64,000 bases of DNA from Roseofilum reptotaenium CS-1145 (GCF_028330985.1 NZ_JAQMUE010000088.1:148191-212190), one strand, 5' to 3'. Shown: positions 1 to 9,223, counted from the stretch's first letter. Numbers and translations: made by a program. Notes: a model not told the origin generated them from the sequence alone.

Positions 1-775
1 CTAATCCTTCATTCAGGTTAATAATGTCTTCTTCGGACATGAAGCTCATTTCCATGTCTAATTGGGTAAATTCCGGCTGGCGATCAGCTCGCAGGTCTTC
101 ATCCCGGAAGCAACGAGCAATCTGATAATACCGGTCAAACCCGGAGACCATCAGTAACTGTTTAAACAGTTGTGGGGATTGGGGCAGGGCGTACCATTCC
201 CCCGCATTCACCCGACTGGGAACGAGGTAATCCCTTGCTCCTTCTGGGGTGGAGCGGGTGAGGATAGGGGTTTCTACTTCAATAAAGTGTTGTTCGTCTT
301 CTAAGTAGCGACGGATAGCTTTTATGACTTGGTGGCGGAGTTGTAAGTTGCCACTCATGCGATCGCGTCTCAAGTCTAAATAGCGATACTTCAGCCGCAA
401 ATCTTCCCGTACAGCCTCCTCTTCGTAACTGGAGACCTGAAACGGCATTTGCCGGTGAATGCCGTTGAGTAGCTCAATTTTATCGGCGTAAATCTCAATT
501 TCTCCCGTGGCAATTTTGGGGTTGAGTGAATCTTCGGGTCTCTGGGTGACTCGTCCCTCAATGGTTACCACATACTCATTGCGCAGTTTTTCCGCCAGTC
601 CATAGGAGTCGGGTGTCCGGTCTGGATCGCTAACAATTTGCACGATTCCGGTGCGATCGCGCAAGTCCAGAAAAATTACACCACCATGATCGCGACGGCG
701 ATCGACCCAACCACACAGGGTTACCGTCTCGCCAATGTTTTTTCCTTGTAATTCTCCGCAGTAGTGGGTTCGCAT
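1..775 (-). CDS. aspS: Aspartyl-tRNA synthetase, N-terminal part (cut by window edge)
   Basis: Charges tRNA with aspartate (or Asp/Asn if the enzyme is non-discriminating) in the cytoplasm. The 258 visible residues start MRTHYCGEL and show the OB-fold anticodon-binding domain ([20 protein letters not shown]), then the class II catalytic start including [20 protein letters not shown] and [11 protein letters not shown], with [18 protein letters not shown] as motif 2. The gene runs off the left edge, so its C-terminal half, including the bacterial GAD insertion, is not visible. Start chosen at the ATG of the conserved N-terminus. Very confident family assignment. Confidence 0.96.
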   Translation of the reverse strand, partial: MRTHYCGELQGKNIGETVTLCGWVDRRRDHGGVIFLDLRDRTGIVQIVSDPDRTPDSYGLAEKLRNEYVVTIEGRVTQRPEDSLNPKIATGEIEIYADKIELLNGIHRQMPFQVSSYEEEAVREDLRLKYRYLDLRRDRMSGNLQLRHQVIKAIRRYLEDEQHFIEVETPILTRSTPEGARDYLVPSRVNAGEWYALPQSPQLFKQLLMVSGFDRYYQIARCFRDEDLRADRQPEFTQLDMEMSFMSEEDIINLNEGL

Positions 776-885
776 GGTGGTTCCTAGCGTTCAGTAGAGT
801 TCTTGCTTAACACAACTTCCCCATTATCCAACAAGAATGGCGGTACTGGCGATCCAAAAATTTTTCCTTGACAACTCGAAGTCAT

Positions 886-903
886 TATGAGTATGATTAG
901 ATT
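886..903 (+). promoter_or_regulatory. Putative operator shared with the 2-Cys peroxiredoxin promoter
   Basis: The 18-mer TATGAGTATGATTAGATT lies 53 nt upstream of the peroxiredoxin-glutaredoxin ATG. The same motif with 2 mismatches (the first 12 nt identical) occurs upstream of the 2-Cys peroxiredoxin gene at 24094-24077, in the same orientation relative to its gene. A second shared block, TCATAACGAC, is at 913-922. A redox or metal regulator (PerR/Fur-like) is a reasonable guess but not shown. Confidence 0.5.
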
Positions 904-956
904 AATCCAAATTCATAACGACTTCGTTTTACTTGTCTGTCAGGAGATCAACACTT

Positions 957-1688
957 ATGTTGCAGAATAAAGAAGGCCAAACCGTACCCAACGTCAGTTT
1001 CCGCGCTCGCGTCAACAACGAATGGAAAGACATCAGTACTGATGAGCTATTTGGTGGCAAAACGGTTATCGTCTTTTCCCTTCCTGGAGCATTCACCCCT
1101 ACCTGCTCCTCTACCCATGTTCCTGGATATAACGAACTTGCGGACGTTTTCAAAGCTAACGGAGTTGATGAAATTATCTGCGTATCCGTTAACGATACTT
1201 TTGTAATGGATGCATGGGCGAAAGATCAAAAAGCCGATAAAATCACCTTCATTCCCGATGGTAACGGAGACTTCAGTGCTGGCATGGGTATGTTAGTAGA
1301 CAAACAAGACCTCGGGTTTGGTCAACGCTCTTGGCGCTACTCCATGCTCGTCAAAGATAAAACCATTGACAAAATGTTCATCGAACCGGAAAAACCTGGC
1401 GATCCTTTCGAGGTTTCCGATGCAGAAACCATGCTCCAACATATTAATCCCAGCGCCGTTAAGCCGAAAATGGTATCTCTATTTACTAAAGTCGGCTGTC
1501 CCTTCTGCGCCAAAGCCAAAGCCCTGCTGCAAGAAAAGGGATTAGAATACGAAGAAATTGTACTTGCCGATGCTGTAAGCACCCGTTCTCTTCAAGCGAT
1601 TACTGGCAAAATTACGGTTCCCCAAGTCTTCATTGATGGTCAACATATTGGCGGTTCAGAAGATTTAGCGGCTTACTTCGCTTCCTAG
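957..1688 (+). CDS. Peroxiredoxin-glutaredoxin fusion (Prx5-Grx hybrid)
   Basis: Reduces peroxides and organic hydroperoxides using its own glutaredoxin domain, which glutathione recharges. The N-terminal ~165 residues are an atypical Prx5-type peroxiredoxin with the peroxidatic Cys in PGAFTPTCSSTHVPGY. The C-terminal ~75 residues are a glutaredoxin with CPFC active site and the TVPQVFIDG cis-Pro/glutathione-binding region plus GGSEDL. Start set at ATG 957 (MLQNKEGQ) because AGGAGA lies 9 nt upstream; a TTG eight codons earlier is in frame but has no ribosome site. The 243-residue length is normal for the hybrid. Monocistronic, with a palindromic repeat pair after the stop. The upstream region shares motifs with the other peroxiredoxin gene in this window, suggesting common oxidative-stress control. 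Confidence 0.95.
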   Translation: MLQNKEGQTVPNVSFRARVNNEWKDISTDELFGGKTVIVFSLPGAFTPTCSSTHVPGYNELADVFKANGVDEIICVSVNDTFVMDAWAKDQKADKITFIPDGNGDFSAGMGMLVDKQDLGFGQRSWRYSMLVKDKTIDKMFIEPEKPGDPFEVSDAETMLQHINPSAVKPKMVSLFTKVGCPFCAKAKALLQEKGLEYEEIVLADAVSTRSLQAITGKITVPQVFIDGQHIGGSEDLAAYFAS

Positions 1689-1702
1689 CGATCGCGCAAC
1701 CG

Positions 1703-1766
1703 AGAAACCGGGTTTCTACTTGTACATTCTAGTGTCCTTGTTCACAGAAATAGAAACCTGGTTTCT
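1703..1766. repeat. Pair of AGAAACC/GGTTTCT palindromes
   Basis: AGAAACCGGGTTTCT (1703-1717) and AGAAACCTGGTTTCT (1752-1766) are two near-identical 15-nt palindromes between the convergent prx-grx and DUF3419 genes. Each can form a hairpin and the two can also pair with each other. A relative, AGAAGCCGGGTTTCT, is at 61595-61609. They may act as a bidirectional terminator; the sequence type is a dispersed repeat. Confidence 0.6.
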
Positions 1767-1776
1767 TGCCCCCTTA

Positions 1777-2886
1777 CTACACAATTTCCTCTACATGAAA
1801 GGCGCTATAAAAAAATGCCTTATCTTGATCGTAGAGATGATGGGCTAAGTCAGAAAGGGGGCGAATTTGACTCGACCATTCTGGGGAACAATGGCGAGGA
1901 ACCAATAAATTCCAATAGGCTAATCTGCCTCCTTTACGGCCTTTTTGAATCAGTTGTTCCAGAATCTGGTGATAAGACTCTAAAGACATATATTCAAACA
2001 TATCACTGAGATTGTAGCGATCGATTGTCTGGTTGGGTAACTGATCGAGAAAGGCTTCTACAGAACACTGATGCCATTCTAGGCGATCGAGGTTAGCACG
2101 AATTGTGTCAAAGTGTTCTGGACGCAGGGCATAGGGCAGTGCGGTGGTATGATGTCCGGTTAAAATCCATTGTAAATAGGGATTATCCGCCGGGTTAAGC
2201 TGAGTTAGGGCATATTCAGCGCGATCGAAAATTCGTTCAGCGACATTGGCATTCACATATTGGAAAAAACTGGGGTCTCGCCCTAAATTTCCCATTACCG
2301 TGCGGGAGAAAAAGAGGCGAAACATCCATCGCCATCGTCGGCTATTCCAAACCTGATTATAAAATAATTGGCGCTCTTCTAGGATTCCCCCTTGCAAGAG
2401 TTGGTCAATCTGTTTTTTGCCATGGACTAAGGGTAAAATATAGCGACGAAAAATCTCAAAGTAGCGCTCGAATTTACCACTATTTCCGATTCCCATGGCA
2501 ATCAATTGCGGGCGATCGCCCCAAAACTGTTGTACGGTAGGCGAAAGATGGGGACGACAGCGCTGATACAGGGTTTGTCGGCTTGTGGGTTCTGTGGTTT
2601 CAGTGGCGCTACCCATGAGAAATAATAGCTCTGGATGAGTTAAACAGCGATAGGCTGCAACCCGCAATTCTAAACAGGCCAGTTGTGCTAAACTCAGGTC
2701 TAGGGCAATGACTCGCTCTGGCGATCGCGTTAACAGAGCTAAAGTATTATCACCGGCTGATGCGATCGATAAGCAAGTATCTCCCGGTTGAATCGCTAAA
2801 CCTTCTAAGAGGATATCAGCATCTTCCCAACATTGACCATAGCGAATCTGGGAGAATTGGGCACGCTCTTCGATTTCGCTGGACAT
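1777..2886 (-). CDS. DUF3419 family protein (BtaA-like aminocarboxypropyl transferase)
   Basis: The family includes BtaA, which moves the 3-amino-3-carboxypropyl group of S-adenosylmethionine onto diacylglycerol in betaine lipid synthesis. The 369-residue protein starts with the family pattern FSQIRYGQCWEDADILLEGL, then a Rossmann SAM-binding loop (CLSIASAGDNTLALL, followed by VIALDLSLAQLACLELR), and a C-terminal part with NLSDMFEYMSLESYHQILEQL. No BtaB-like N-methyltransferase is adjacent, so the product may stay unmethylated or the acceptor may differ. Start ATG 2886 matches the conserved N-terminus. Divergent from tRNA-Gly spacing, convergent with the prx-grx gene. Family call is firm, substrate is not. 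Confidence 0.85.
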   Translation of the reverse strand: MSSEIEERAQFSQIRYGQCWEDADILLEGLAIQPGDTCLSIASAGDNTLALLTRSPERVIALDLSLAQLACLELRVAAYRCLTHPELLFLMGSATETTEPTSRQTLYQRCRPHLSPTVQQFWGDRPQLIAMGIGNSGKFERYFEIFRRYILPLVHGKKQIDQLLQGGILEERQLFYNQVWNSRRWRWMFRLFFSRTVMGNLGRDPSFFQYVNANVAERIFDRAEYALTQLNPADNPYLQWILTGHHTTALPYALRPEHFDTIRANLDRLEWHQCSVEAFLDQLPNQTIDRYNLSDMFEYMSLESYHQILEQLIQKGRKGGRLAYWNLLVPRHCSPEWSSQIRPLSDLAHHLYDQDKAFFYSAFHVEEIV

Positions 2887-2923
2887 GACAGTTGCCCCAT
2901 GTCAATGGGTCAGGTTTTGATCA

Positions 2924-2994
2924 AGCGGGTAGGGGGAATCGAACCCCCATGTTCAGCTTGGGAAGCTGACATTTTACCACTAAATTATACCCGC
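2924..2994 (-). tRNA. tRNA-Gly (anticodon CCC)
   Basis: On the minus strand the 7-bp acceptor stem GCGGGTA/TACCCGC, a short D arm, anticodon stem TCAGC/GCTGA around loop TTCCCAA (anticodon CCC) and T arm GGGGG-TTCGATT-CCCCC form a complete cloverleaf. Discriminator base is A-side position 2924 (U in the RNA). CCA is not encoded. Confidence 0.95.
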
Positions 2995-3298
2995 AATTAA
3001 GTTTAAATTGAATCAATAGATTGTACCTCTAGATGGGTTATTTGTCAATTGTTGTCGCTTGGGTTTATCCTTTCTCAGGATACTTGATTGGATAAAATGT
3101 CAAGCCTACTCAACCCCCCTCTTCTAATTAAAGATTTGCCTTGGGAAGAATTTGAAATTGCAATAAATCTCCATAAAGTACTTGACACTGCTCATAGGCA
3201 ATAGGTAATTGCTTGGTCTATCCGTGTCTCCCTCCTCCCCATCTGTCCCAGAATTTGCCACAATGAACAGCAGAAGAATCTGTATTGATCTAAACCTC
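2995..3298. other. 304-nt intergenic region
   Basis: Lies between tRNA-Gly (leftward) and the GUN4-like gene (rightward), so it holds both promoters. It contains a weak GGCAATAGG-type heptamer remnant near 3196-3207. No further gene, terminator or structured RNA was recognised. Confidence 0.4.
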
Positions 3299-3916
3299 AT
3301 GTCTAACGAACGCTCCAATGAAACCCAAACACCTGATTTAGAAACTCGTGTTTCTGAACTGGAGGCGCAAATAGCTCAGTTGAGTGTAATGACATCCTTA
3401 CCCGAAAAAGTCAATAAACTACAAGAACAAGTTGAATACTTACTCAATGTCGTCACTGATGTAGAGCGCTATGGTAAGTTGGGTGAATGTTTAAGTGCTG
3501 GTCAGTGGAAGGAAGCAGACGACATTACTACTGCCTTAATGTTAGAAGCGATGGGCCAAAGCCGTCATGATAAATTAACGCCGGATGATGTGCTGATGTG
3601 TCCCTGTAGTATTATTCGCGTGATCGATCGCCTGTGGCTCAAATATAGTAATGGCAAGTTCGGTTTTAGCGTCCAGAAACAATTCTATGTGGAGGAGGGG
3701 GGTAGTGATGATATTTCTAAAGTGGATATGAAGATTTTAGAGAAAACAGCAGCTAAGATGGGTTGGTTTAAAGATGGCAAATTTTTGGAGCTAGAGAACC
3801 TGGATTTTAGCTTAGATGCGCCTGCGGGGTCTCATCCTTCGGGATGGTGGAGATCGCCCTATGGTGGAAAAATGGCGACCTATTTCTTTGCCCGGATGAT
3901 TCGGTGTGGTATGTAA
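3299..3916 (+). CDS. GUN4 domain-containing protein with N-terminal coiled coil
   Basis: GUN4 domains bind porphyrins; canonical Gun4 stimulates the Mg-chelatase of chlorophyll synthesis. Here residues ~1-55 are a predicted coiled coil (ETRVSELEAQIAQLS, VNKLQEQVEYLLNVV), and residues ~58-205 are the GUN4 core, recognised by WKEADDITTALML, IDRLWLKYSNGKFGFSVQKQ and LDAPAGSHPSGWW. The alpha-helical bundle that precedes the core in the canonical Mg-chelatase regulator is absent, so this is probably a paralogue with another role. Start uncertain: ATG 3299 is preferred because the protein-like composition begins there, but in-frame ATG 3263 is possible; neither has a good ribosome site. Confidence 0.8.
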   Translation: MSNERSNETQTPDLETRVSELEAQIAQLSVMTSLPEKVNKLQEQVEYLLNVVTDVERYGKLGECLSAGQWKEADDITTALMLEAMGQSRHDKLTPDDVLMCPCSIIRVIDRLWLKYSNGKFGFSVQKQFYVEEGGSDDISKVDMKILEKTAAKMGWFKDGKFLELENLDFSLDAPAGSHPSGWWRSPYGGKMATYFFARMIRCGM

Positions 3917-4033
3917 CAGAACTATAACTGAAGTTCCTCACTATTGTGTTAAGACCTATTGAGAACAGGGGTGAAAAATGCCCCTGTTTTGCTATAAACA
4001 AGGTAGGGTATTGACAAGCGTGGAGGAATACTC

Positions 4034-4285
4034 ATGAATCTGAAGTTAATTTTTTTTTCTGGGGTCGTTACAGCTTTGATTGGTATTGTCTTTGGATTGT
4101 CGGTGTCGAAAATGTCGCAACGACAATTTCAATGTTGCGATCTCACCCACCGACCCGAATTTATCGATGGATTTAGTACATCACGAGCGCCTCGTACCTA
4201 TGCCATAATTGGAGCGTCTGCGGGTTTTGCGATCGGTTCTTTGATCGAAACTGTGCGACAAAATAAACCGGCTGAAGTAGATTAA
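4034..4285 (+). CDS. Small two-TM membrane protein of unknown function
   Basis: 83 residues with a hydrophobic N-terminal helix (LIFFSGVVTALIGIVFGLSV), a polar middle with a CC pair, and a second hydrophobic stretch (YAIIGASAGFAIGSLI). GGAGG at about 4022 gives a clear ribosome site before ATG 4034. It lies just upstream of the ComM-type gene on the same strand and may share its transcript. I do not recognise a named family; it looks like a conserved cyanobacterial hypothetical. Confidence 0.75.
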   Translation: MNLKLIFFSGVVTALIGIVFGLSVSKMSQRQFQCCDLTHRPEFIDGFSTSRAPRTYAIIGASAGFAIGSLIETVRQNKPAEVD

Positions 4286-4344
4286 TGGGGGAGTGGGGGA
4301 ATGGGAAGACGTGGAGATTACCATTACCTTATGATCCATTACTT

Positions 4345-5874
4345 ATGTTAGCTAGAGTCTGGAGTGCATCCCTAGTCGGAATCAACGCCATTAAGGTGGG
4401 AGTTGAAGTTGATGTATCTGGGGGACTACCGGCGATCGTGGTGGTTGGATTGCCGGATACAGCGGTGCAAGAGTCGCGGGAAAGGGTGAAGGCGACCTTG
4501 AGAAATTCGGGATATGCATTTCCCATGCGAAGAATTGTGATTAACTTGACTCCCGCAGATTTGCGTAAGGAGGGGCCAAGTTTTGATTTGCCCATTGGTA
4601 TTGGAATTTTGGCGGCTTCGGAACAGGTCAATCCTCAGTTACTCGGAGATTATTTGTTTTTGGGGGAAGTCTCCCTAGATGGGAGTTTGCGCCCGGTGGC
4701 TGGAGTGTTACCGATCGCCGCTGCTGCGGAAAAATTAGACATTACAGGATTAGTCGTTCCGGAAGATAATGTGCAAGAAGCTGCCCTCGTCAGTGGATTG
4801 AAGGTGTATGGATTTAAGCAACTTTCTGAAGTCGGGGATTTCCTCAGTCAGCCCGATCTCTACGAACCTGTAGTATTTAATGGCGTGAAACGTTGGCAAA
4901 ATTCATCTGCGAAGCGTTTAGACCTTGAGGATGTTAAGGGACAAGTCCATGGTCGCCGTGCCTTGGAAATTGCGGCGGCGGGCGGTCATAATTTATGCTT
5001 TATTGGTCCGCCAGGTAGTGGGAAAACAATGTTAGCACGGCGTTTACCCGGAATTTTGCCACCCTTGAGCTTTGACGAGGCTCTAGAAGTGACTCAAATT
5101 CATTCGGTCGCTGGTTTATTAAAGAATAAAGGCTCTTTAGTGTGCGATCGCCCCTTTCGCAGTCCGCACCATTCCGCTTCAGGTGCTTCTTTAGTAGGTG
5201 GTGGCAGCTATCCCAGACCCGGTGAAATTTCCCTCGCCCATGAAGGTATACTTTTTCTCGATGAATTGAGCGAGTTTAAACGCAATGTTCTCGAATTCCT
5301 GCGCCAACCCCTCGAAGATGGGGAAGTCACCATTTCCCGTGCTCGTCAAACGGTTACGTTTCCCGCCCAGTTTACCCTCGTCGCTTCGACAAATCCCTGT
5401 CCCTGTGGCTATTACGGGGATTCCATTCAATCCTGCACCTGCTCCCCACGCCAACGAATTAATTACTGGGCCAAATTATCCGGGCCATTACTCGATCGCA
5501 TCGATCTACAAGTTGCCGTCAACCGTCTCAAACCCGAAGAAATTACCCAACAGAGTATCGGGGAACCTTCAGCCACTGTACTCGAACGGGTTAAAATGGG
5601 ACGAGATCGCGCTCGATTCAGATTCCAAAACGATCCCAATCTCCATTGCAACGCTCATATGCAAACTTCGCATCTGCGCCAGTGGTGTCAACTCGATCAA
5701 ACTTGTCAGCAAATATTAGAAGGAGCCATTCGCAAGTTAGGATTATCCGCTCGGGGAACCGATCGCATCCTCAAAGTTGCTCGCACGATCGCCGATTTAG
5801 CTGGTCAGGAAACCCTGCAATCTGCCCATATCGCCGAAGCCATCCAATATCGGATGATCGATCGAATGCAATGA
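4345..5874 (+). CDS. comM: ComM/YifB-type Mg-chelatase-like AAA ATPase
   Basis: Members include ComM, a hexameric helicase that extends heteroduplex during natural transformation. The protein has an N-terminal Lon-protease-like fold (VGLPDTAVQESRERVKATLRN, GLPAIVVVGLPD), a AAA+ core with Walker A GPPGSGKTMLARRLPG (about residue 221), Walker B ILFLDELSEF, and the Zn-like cysteine cluster CPCGYYGDSIQSCTCSP, then a C-terminal lid with LSARGTDRILKVARTIADL. Start set at ATG 4345 (MLARVWSASL), which gives 510 residues, the usual length; the open frame extends 20 codons upstream to ATG 4285 but that stretch is low-complexity G-rich and not family-like. Consistent with natural competence, which many cyanobacteria have. 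Confidence 0.93.
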   Translation: MLARVWSASLVGINAIKVGVEVDVSGGLPAIVVVGLPDTAVQESRERVKATLRNSGYAFPMRRIVINLTPADLRKEGPSFDLPIGIGILAASEQVNPQLLGDYLFLGEVSLDGSLRPVAGVLPIAAAAEKLDITGLVVPEDNVQEAALVSGLKVYGFKQLSEVGDFLSQPDLYEPVVFNGVKRWQNSSAKRLDLEDVKGQVHGRRALEIAAAGGHNLCFIGPPGSGKTMLARRLPGILPPLSFDEALEVTQIHSVAGLLKNKGSLVCDRPFRSPHHSASGASLVGGGSYPRPGEISLAHEGILFLDELSEFKRNVLEFLRQPLEDGEVTISRARQTVTFPAQFTLVASTNPCPCGYYGDSIQSCTCSPRQRINYWAKLSGPLLDRIDLQVAVNRLKPEEITQQSIGEPSATVLERVKMGRDRARFRFQNDPNLHCNAHMQTSHLRQWCQLDQTCQQILEGAIRKLGLSARGTDRILKVARTIADLAGQETLQSAHIAEAIQYRMIDRMQ

Positions 5875-5886
5875 ATCAATTAAAGC

Positions 5887-8442
5887 TTAAAATTCCTGCT
5901 GATTTAAAATTACTTCTGTCATGTGAGTCAGTTGTTCAAACTGAAAATTCTCAATTAAATAGGTTAATGAATCCACCACCCTGGGACAAGCATCACGAAT
6001 CTCATCGATCAGCTCTAAAGCCTTATCCCCATCTGCTTCCATACAGGATTGATGTAAAGAATAAATCCAATCTATGGATAGGGTTTTAAGTTGCTGGCTT
6101 ACATCCGAAAGATCCTGTGATGGCTCAGTGGTTACTCTATCCAAGTCTTTAGGTTCTTCGTAAATATAGCGTACTCCCAAATATTTCTCGATCTTCTCAA
6201 AGATCTCCGTTTCTTGAAACGGTTTACTGACGAATTCATCACACCCAGCTTCAAATATAGCTGCTCTTTCATGTTCCAGAACACTAGCTGTTAGAGCAAT
6301 AATCGTTACTGGAGGAGGGGGTTGAGGTAGAAGGGTTAATTTTTGTTTCTCCAGATGACGAATACACCGAGTTGCTTCATAACCATCCATTTCTGGCATC
6401 TGAATATCCATCCAGATTAAGTGAGGATTCCATTGTTCCCAGAGGGCGATCGCTTCTTGCCCATTATAAGCTTCTGCCACTTCAAATCCTACTGAGACCA
6501 AAAGTTCATTTAAAACCAAGCGATTTTCCAGTTTATCTTCTACAATGGCAATTCTATATTTCGCTTGATTAGGTTGCAGTGCAATCACTCGTTTTCTCTG
6601 AACCTCAGTTTCTAGTTTTCCTAAGTCTAGACATTCGACCTGAATATCAAAACTAAAAATAGATCCTTTTTCCATCACACTTTCAACCCTAAGTTCTCCA
6701 CCCATTAGTTCAACAAATTTTTGTGAAATTGGCAGCCCCAAACCAGTTCCTTCACCAGATTTTCGCCCTGTTTCTGTTTGTACAAAAGCTTCAAACAACC
6801 GGCTCATTTCTTCCGGAGCAATTCCAGGACCTGTATCTTCTATTTCAAAGCTGATTTTGCCAATGGGTATTGCTGGATATTTCAGCCATGAGACTCGTAA
6901 AATTACCTGGCCTTTTTCTGTGAATTTGATAGCATTACCTAATAAATTAATCAAGATTTGACGCAATTTCACTTCATCTGTTTTAATCCATCTGGGGATT
7001 TCTGAATCGCATTCAATTAAAAAGTCAATTTTTTTGGTATTAGCTTTGACTTTTAACATGACTTCTAAAGTTTCAAGTAACTTATATAAATCAAAGATTT
7101 TTATCGTTAATGTGATGCGTCCAGATTCAATTTTTGACAAATCCAAAACATCATTAATGAGAGCCAGTAAATGTTCGCCGCTTTGCAGAATAATGTTGAG
7201 CTTTTTTTGATGATCTTGATTCAAACTTAGGTCGCGGTTCATTAATTGTGTGAAGCCTAATATTGCATTGAGTGGAGTTCGTAATTCATGACTCATACTC
7301 GCTAAAAATTTAGATTTTGACTGATTGGCATCTTCCGCTTTTTTTTGTTCCTGTTTTATGGTTTTGATTTGCGTTTTAATTTGTAAAGACATATTCAAAA
7401 ATCTCTGAGTAAGAAACCCAATTTCATCGTCACCCTGGGGTAAACTGTGAGTATTTAGAAAATTACCTACTGCAATTTCTTCCATTCCCTGTGCCAGATT
7501 TCGTAATCGAATCACTAACTGTTGTGAACTCCGAATTTTTAAAAATGTGAAGAGACTAAGCACCAGCAAAGCGCTTGTGAAAATGATTAACATTTGATAT
7601 AAAGATTGGTGTCGTTGTTGTCGTAGGTCTTCCGCAGCTTGATTTAACAAAGTATCAATTTCTTGATCAATTTTGATCAGTTCTGGAGCAATGAGCTGGT
7701 ATTGCAATGTACTTTCAGCTATGAGCAATTCTAGTTCTAGAATATTAGCCGTTAATTGAGATACAAGAACTCGGTAGTGATTAAGTTCATTTTCTAAACC
7801 AATCTTGAGCTGTGGTGATAAGTTGAGTGTCTCCACATCCTGACTTAATTGTTTTGCTCTTTTAAGTAATCCATCCGCAATCCTCATGTCCAAAGAATTA
7901 CTAAATTCTTTTTCATCAAGCTGCATATGAATAAATTCAACTATTAATGAATCTTGATTTGTTTTCTCTAAGTAATTTTCAATTTCTCTTTTAGCCTCTG
8001 TTGTCTCTAATAAAACCCCTTCTTGTCCAACTAAACCCATATGAGTTTGGGCTTTTAAAATATTATTGACTGAAATTCTATATCGATCTAAGATTCGCGT
8101 TGTATTGCTTAACAGTATCAAGATTTCTCGATCATTTTGACACTGTTCCTTTAAATTTTCAGATAACTCTAAAATATATTTTATGCGTTCTTCAAAGCTT
8201 TCAAAAAAAATCAACTTTCGTGACGAAGTCAACTGAGATTCATCCAGCCGTGCTAAAGTCAGTTCTAGCTGAATAGCTTTAACGTTCTTTTTCAAACTCC
8301 AAAATCTTTCTTGCTCTTGTAAAATGAAATTGGTTTTTGAACGATCGCGGAAATCCAAAATGGCCCAAGTCACGATCAGAAACAAGGCAACACCGGCCAC
8401 TAAAGAGAATTGAGGTAAAATAGTGTTTTTTCGTTTCCTCAT
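5887..8442 (-). CDS. Hybrid sensor histidine kinase/response regulator
   Basis: 851 residues. TM1 (~11-30), a ~250-residue helical periplasmic sensor region with no named domain recognised, TM2 (~283-301), HAMP (~303-356), HisKA with phospho-acceptor His385 ([17 protein letters not shown]), HATPase_c with the N box (LINLLGNAIKFTEKG), G1 DTGPGIA and G2 GEGTGLGLPIS, then a receiver domain with acidic IVEDK, phospho-Asp in WMDIQMPEMDGYEATR and FVSKPF. A ~90-residue helical tail follows but lacks a clear Hpt His motif. Convergent with comM (12 nt between the stops), no partner regulator beside it. The signal it senses is unknown. Confidence 0.93.
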   Translation of the reverse strand: MRKRKNTILPQFSLVAGVALFLIVTWAILDFRDRSKTNFILQEQERFWSLKKNVKAIQLELTLARLDESQLTSSRKLIFFESFEERIKYILELSENLKEQCQNDREILILLSNTTRILDRYRISVNNILKAQTHMGLVGQEGVLLETTEAKREIENYLEKTNQDSLIVEFIHMQLDEKEFSNSLDMRIADGLLKRAKQLSQDVETLNLSPQLKIGLENELNHYRVLVSQLTANILELELLIAESTLQYQLIAPELIKIDQEIDTLLNQAAEDLRQQRHQSLYQMLIIFTSALLVLSLFTFLKIRSSQQLVIRLRNLAQGMEEIAVGNFLNTHSLPQGDDEIGFLTQRFLNMSLQIKTQIKTIKQEQKKAEDANQSKSKFLASMSHELRTPLNAILGFTQLMNRDLSLNQDHQKKLNIILQSGEHLLALINDVLDLSKIESGRITLTIKIFDLYKLLETLEVMLKVKANTKKIDFLIECDSEIPRWIKTDEVKLRQILINLLGNAIKFTEKGQVILRVSWLKYPAIPIGKISFEIEDTGPGIAPEEMSRLFEAFVQTETGRKSGEGTGLGLPISQKFVELMGGELRVESVMEKGSIFSFDIQVECLDLGKLETEVQRKRVIALQPNQAKYRIAIVEDKLENRLVLNELLVSVGFEVAEAYNGQEAIALWEQWNPHLIWMDIQMPEMDGYEATRCIRHLEKQKLTLLPQPPPPVTIIALTASVLEHERAAIFEAGCDEFVSKPFQETEIFEKIEKYLGVRYIYEEPKDLDRVTTEPSQDLSDVSQQLKTLSIDWIYSLHQSCMEADGDKALELIDEIRDACPRVVDSLTYLIENFQFEQLTHMTEVILNQQEF

Positions 8443-8548
8443 TCGCGATCGCGTGAAATACGCCTAATATTTCGTGTATAAATACACGCCTTACTATCCC
8501 TTAAGCTCCTTTAGAATACTTAGACGGAGTGCTACAGTAGATCAAAGT

Positions 8549-9082
8549 TTATAGCTCTTCAGGTGCTTTTGGTGCAATTTCTGGCCAATTCTTCGACACT
8601 TTCTTAAAGTTACCCACTGTATCCTGAAAAAATTTGGTCTTCACCTCTTCATTGAGGAAAACATACAGTCTATTTTCATGCAATGACCAGACTTTTGGAT
8701 CTCCATCAAATTTCTTGGCAAGAACTACACCAAAGGTGCAATAACCCCCATTAGCTGGTGCAAATTGATCAGGGTTAGCTGCAAATCGCTCTCGATGTTC
8801 TGCACTGCTAAAATACCACGTCGCTCCATTCCAATCAAGACTAAATTCGGCTTTCCCTTGTACTGGCTTACCTTCCGTAAAATAAGTGACTGGATCATAG
8901 CCTTTCAATGCACGTCCCTGTTCGTCTAAATTTAAGCTAAAATCTTCTTGGCGATCGCTTGGGGATTCAGTGACGCTAATTGTCTGATTCTCGGTCTGAT
9001 GCTGGTTAGAATTAGAAGTACAACCTACGAAGACCAAGACAGGTAAACTGAGAGTCGCCATCAGTAAATACTTAGGGAACAT
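8549..9082 (-). CDS. YHS domain-containing lipoprotein
   Basis: 177 residues. N-terminal signal with lipobox VFVGC predicts a lipid-anchored protein on the periplasmic side. Residues ~55-170 match YHS-domain proteins: LKGYDPVTYFTEGKPVQGKA, WYFSSAEHRERFAANPDQFAP and GGYCTFGVVLAKKFDGDP, the last with the conserved Cys. YHS domains are linked to metal, probably copper, handling. Stands alone, divergent from the PlsY-fusion gene. Family firm, function uncertain. Confidence 0.87.
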   Translation of the reverse strand: MFPKYLLMATLSLPVLVFVGCTSNSNQHQTENQTISVTESPSDRQEDFSLNLDEQGRALKGYDPVTYFTEGKPVQGKAEFSLDWNGATWYFSSAEHRERFAANPDQFAPANGGYCTFGVVLAKKFDGDPKVWSLHENRLYVFLNEEVKTKFFQDTVGNFKKVSKNWPEIAPKAPEEL

Positions 9083-9223
9083 AAAAAATACTCTTCTTTA
9101 CACAGCACAGGTAAAAAGTAGTTTCTTACCCTTACTATTCCATTTTAGCCACTCCAGATAGAGCGATGTCGTATTAAAATCACCATCATCAGTGATTGTG
9201 GATTGCATGAACCCCTGATCATC

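Noticed and set aside
5285..5719. 144-codon frame inside the ComM-type gene
   Set aside because: Out-of-frame shadow of a strongly supported gene with intact AAA motifs.
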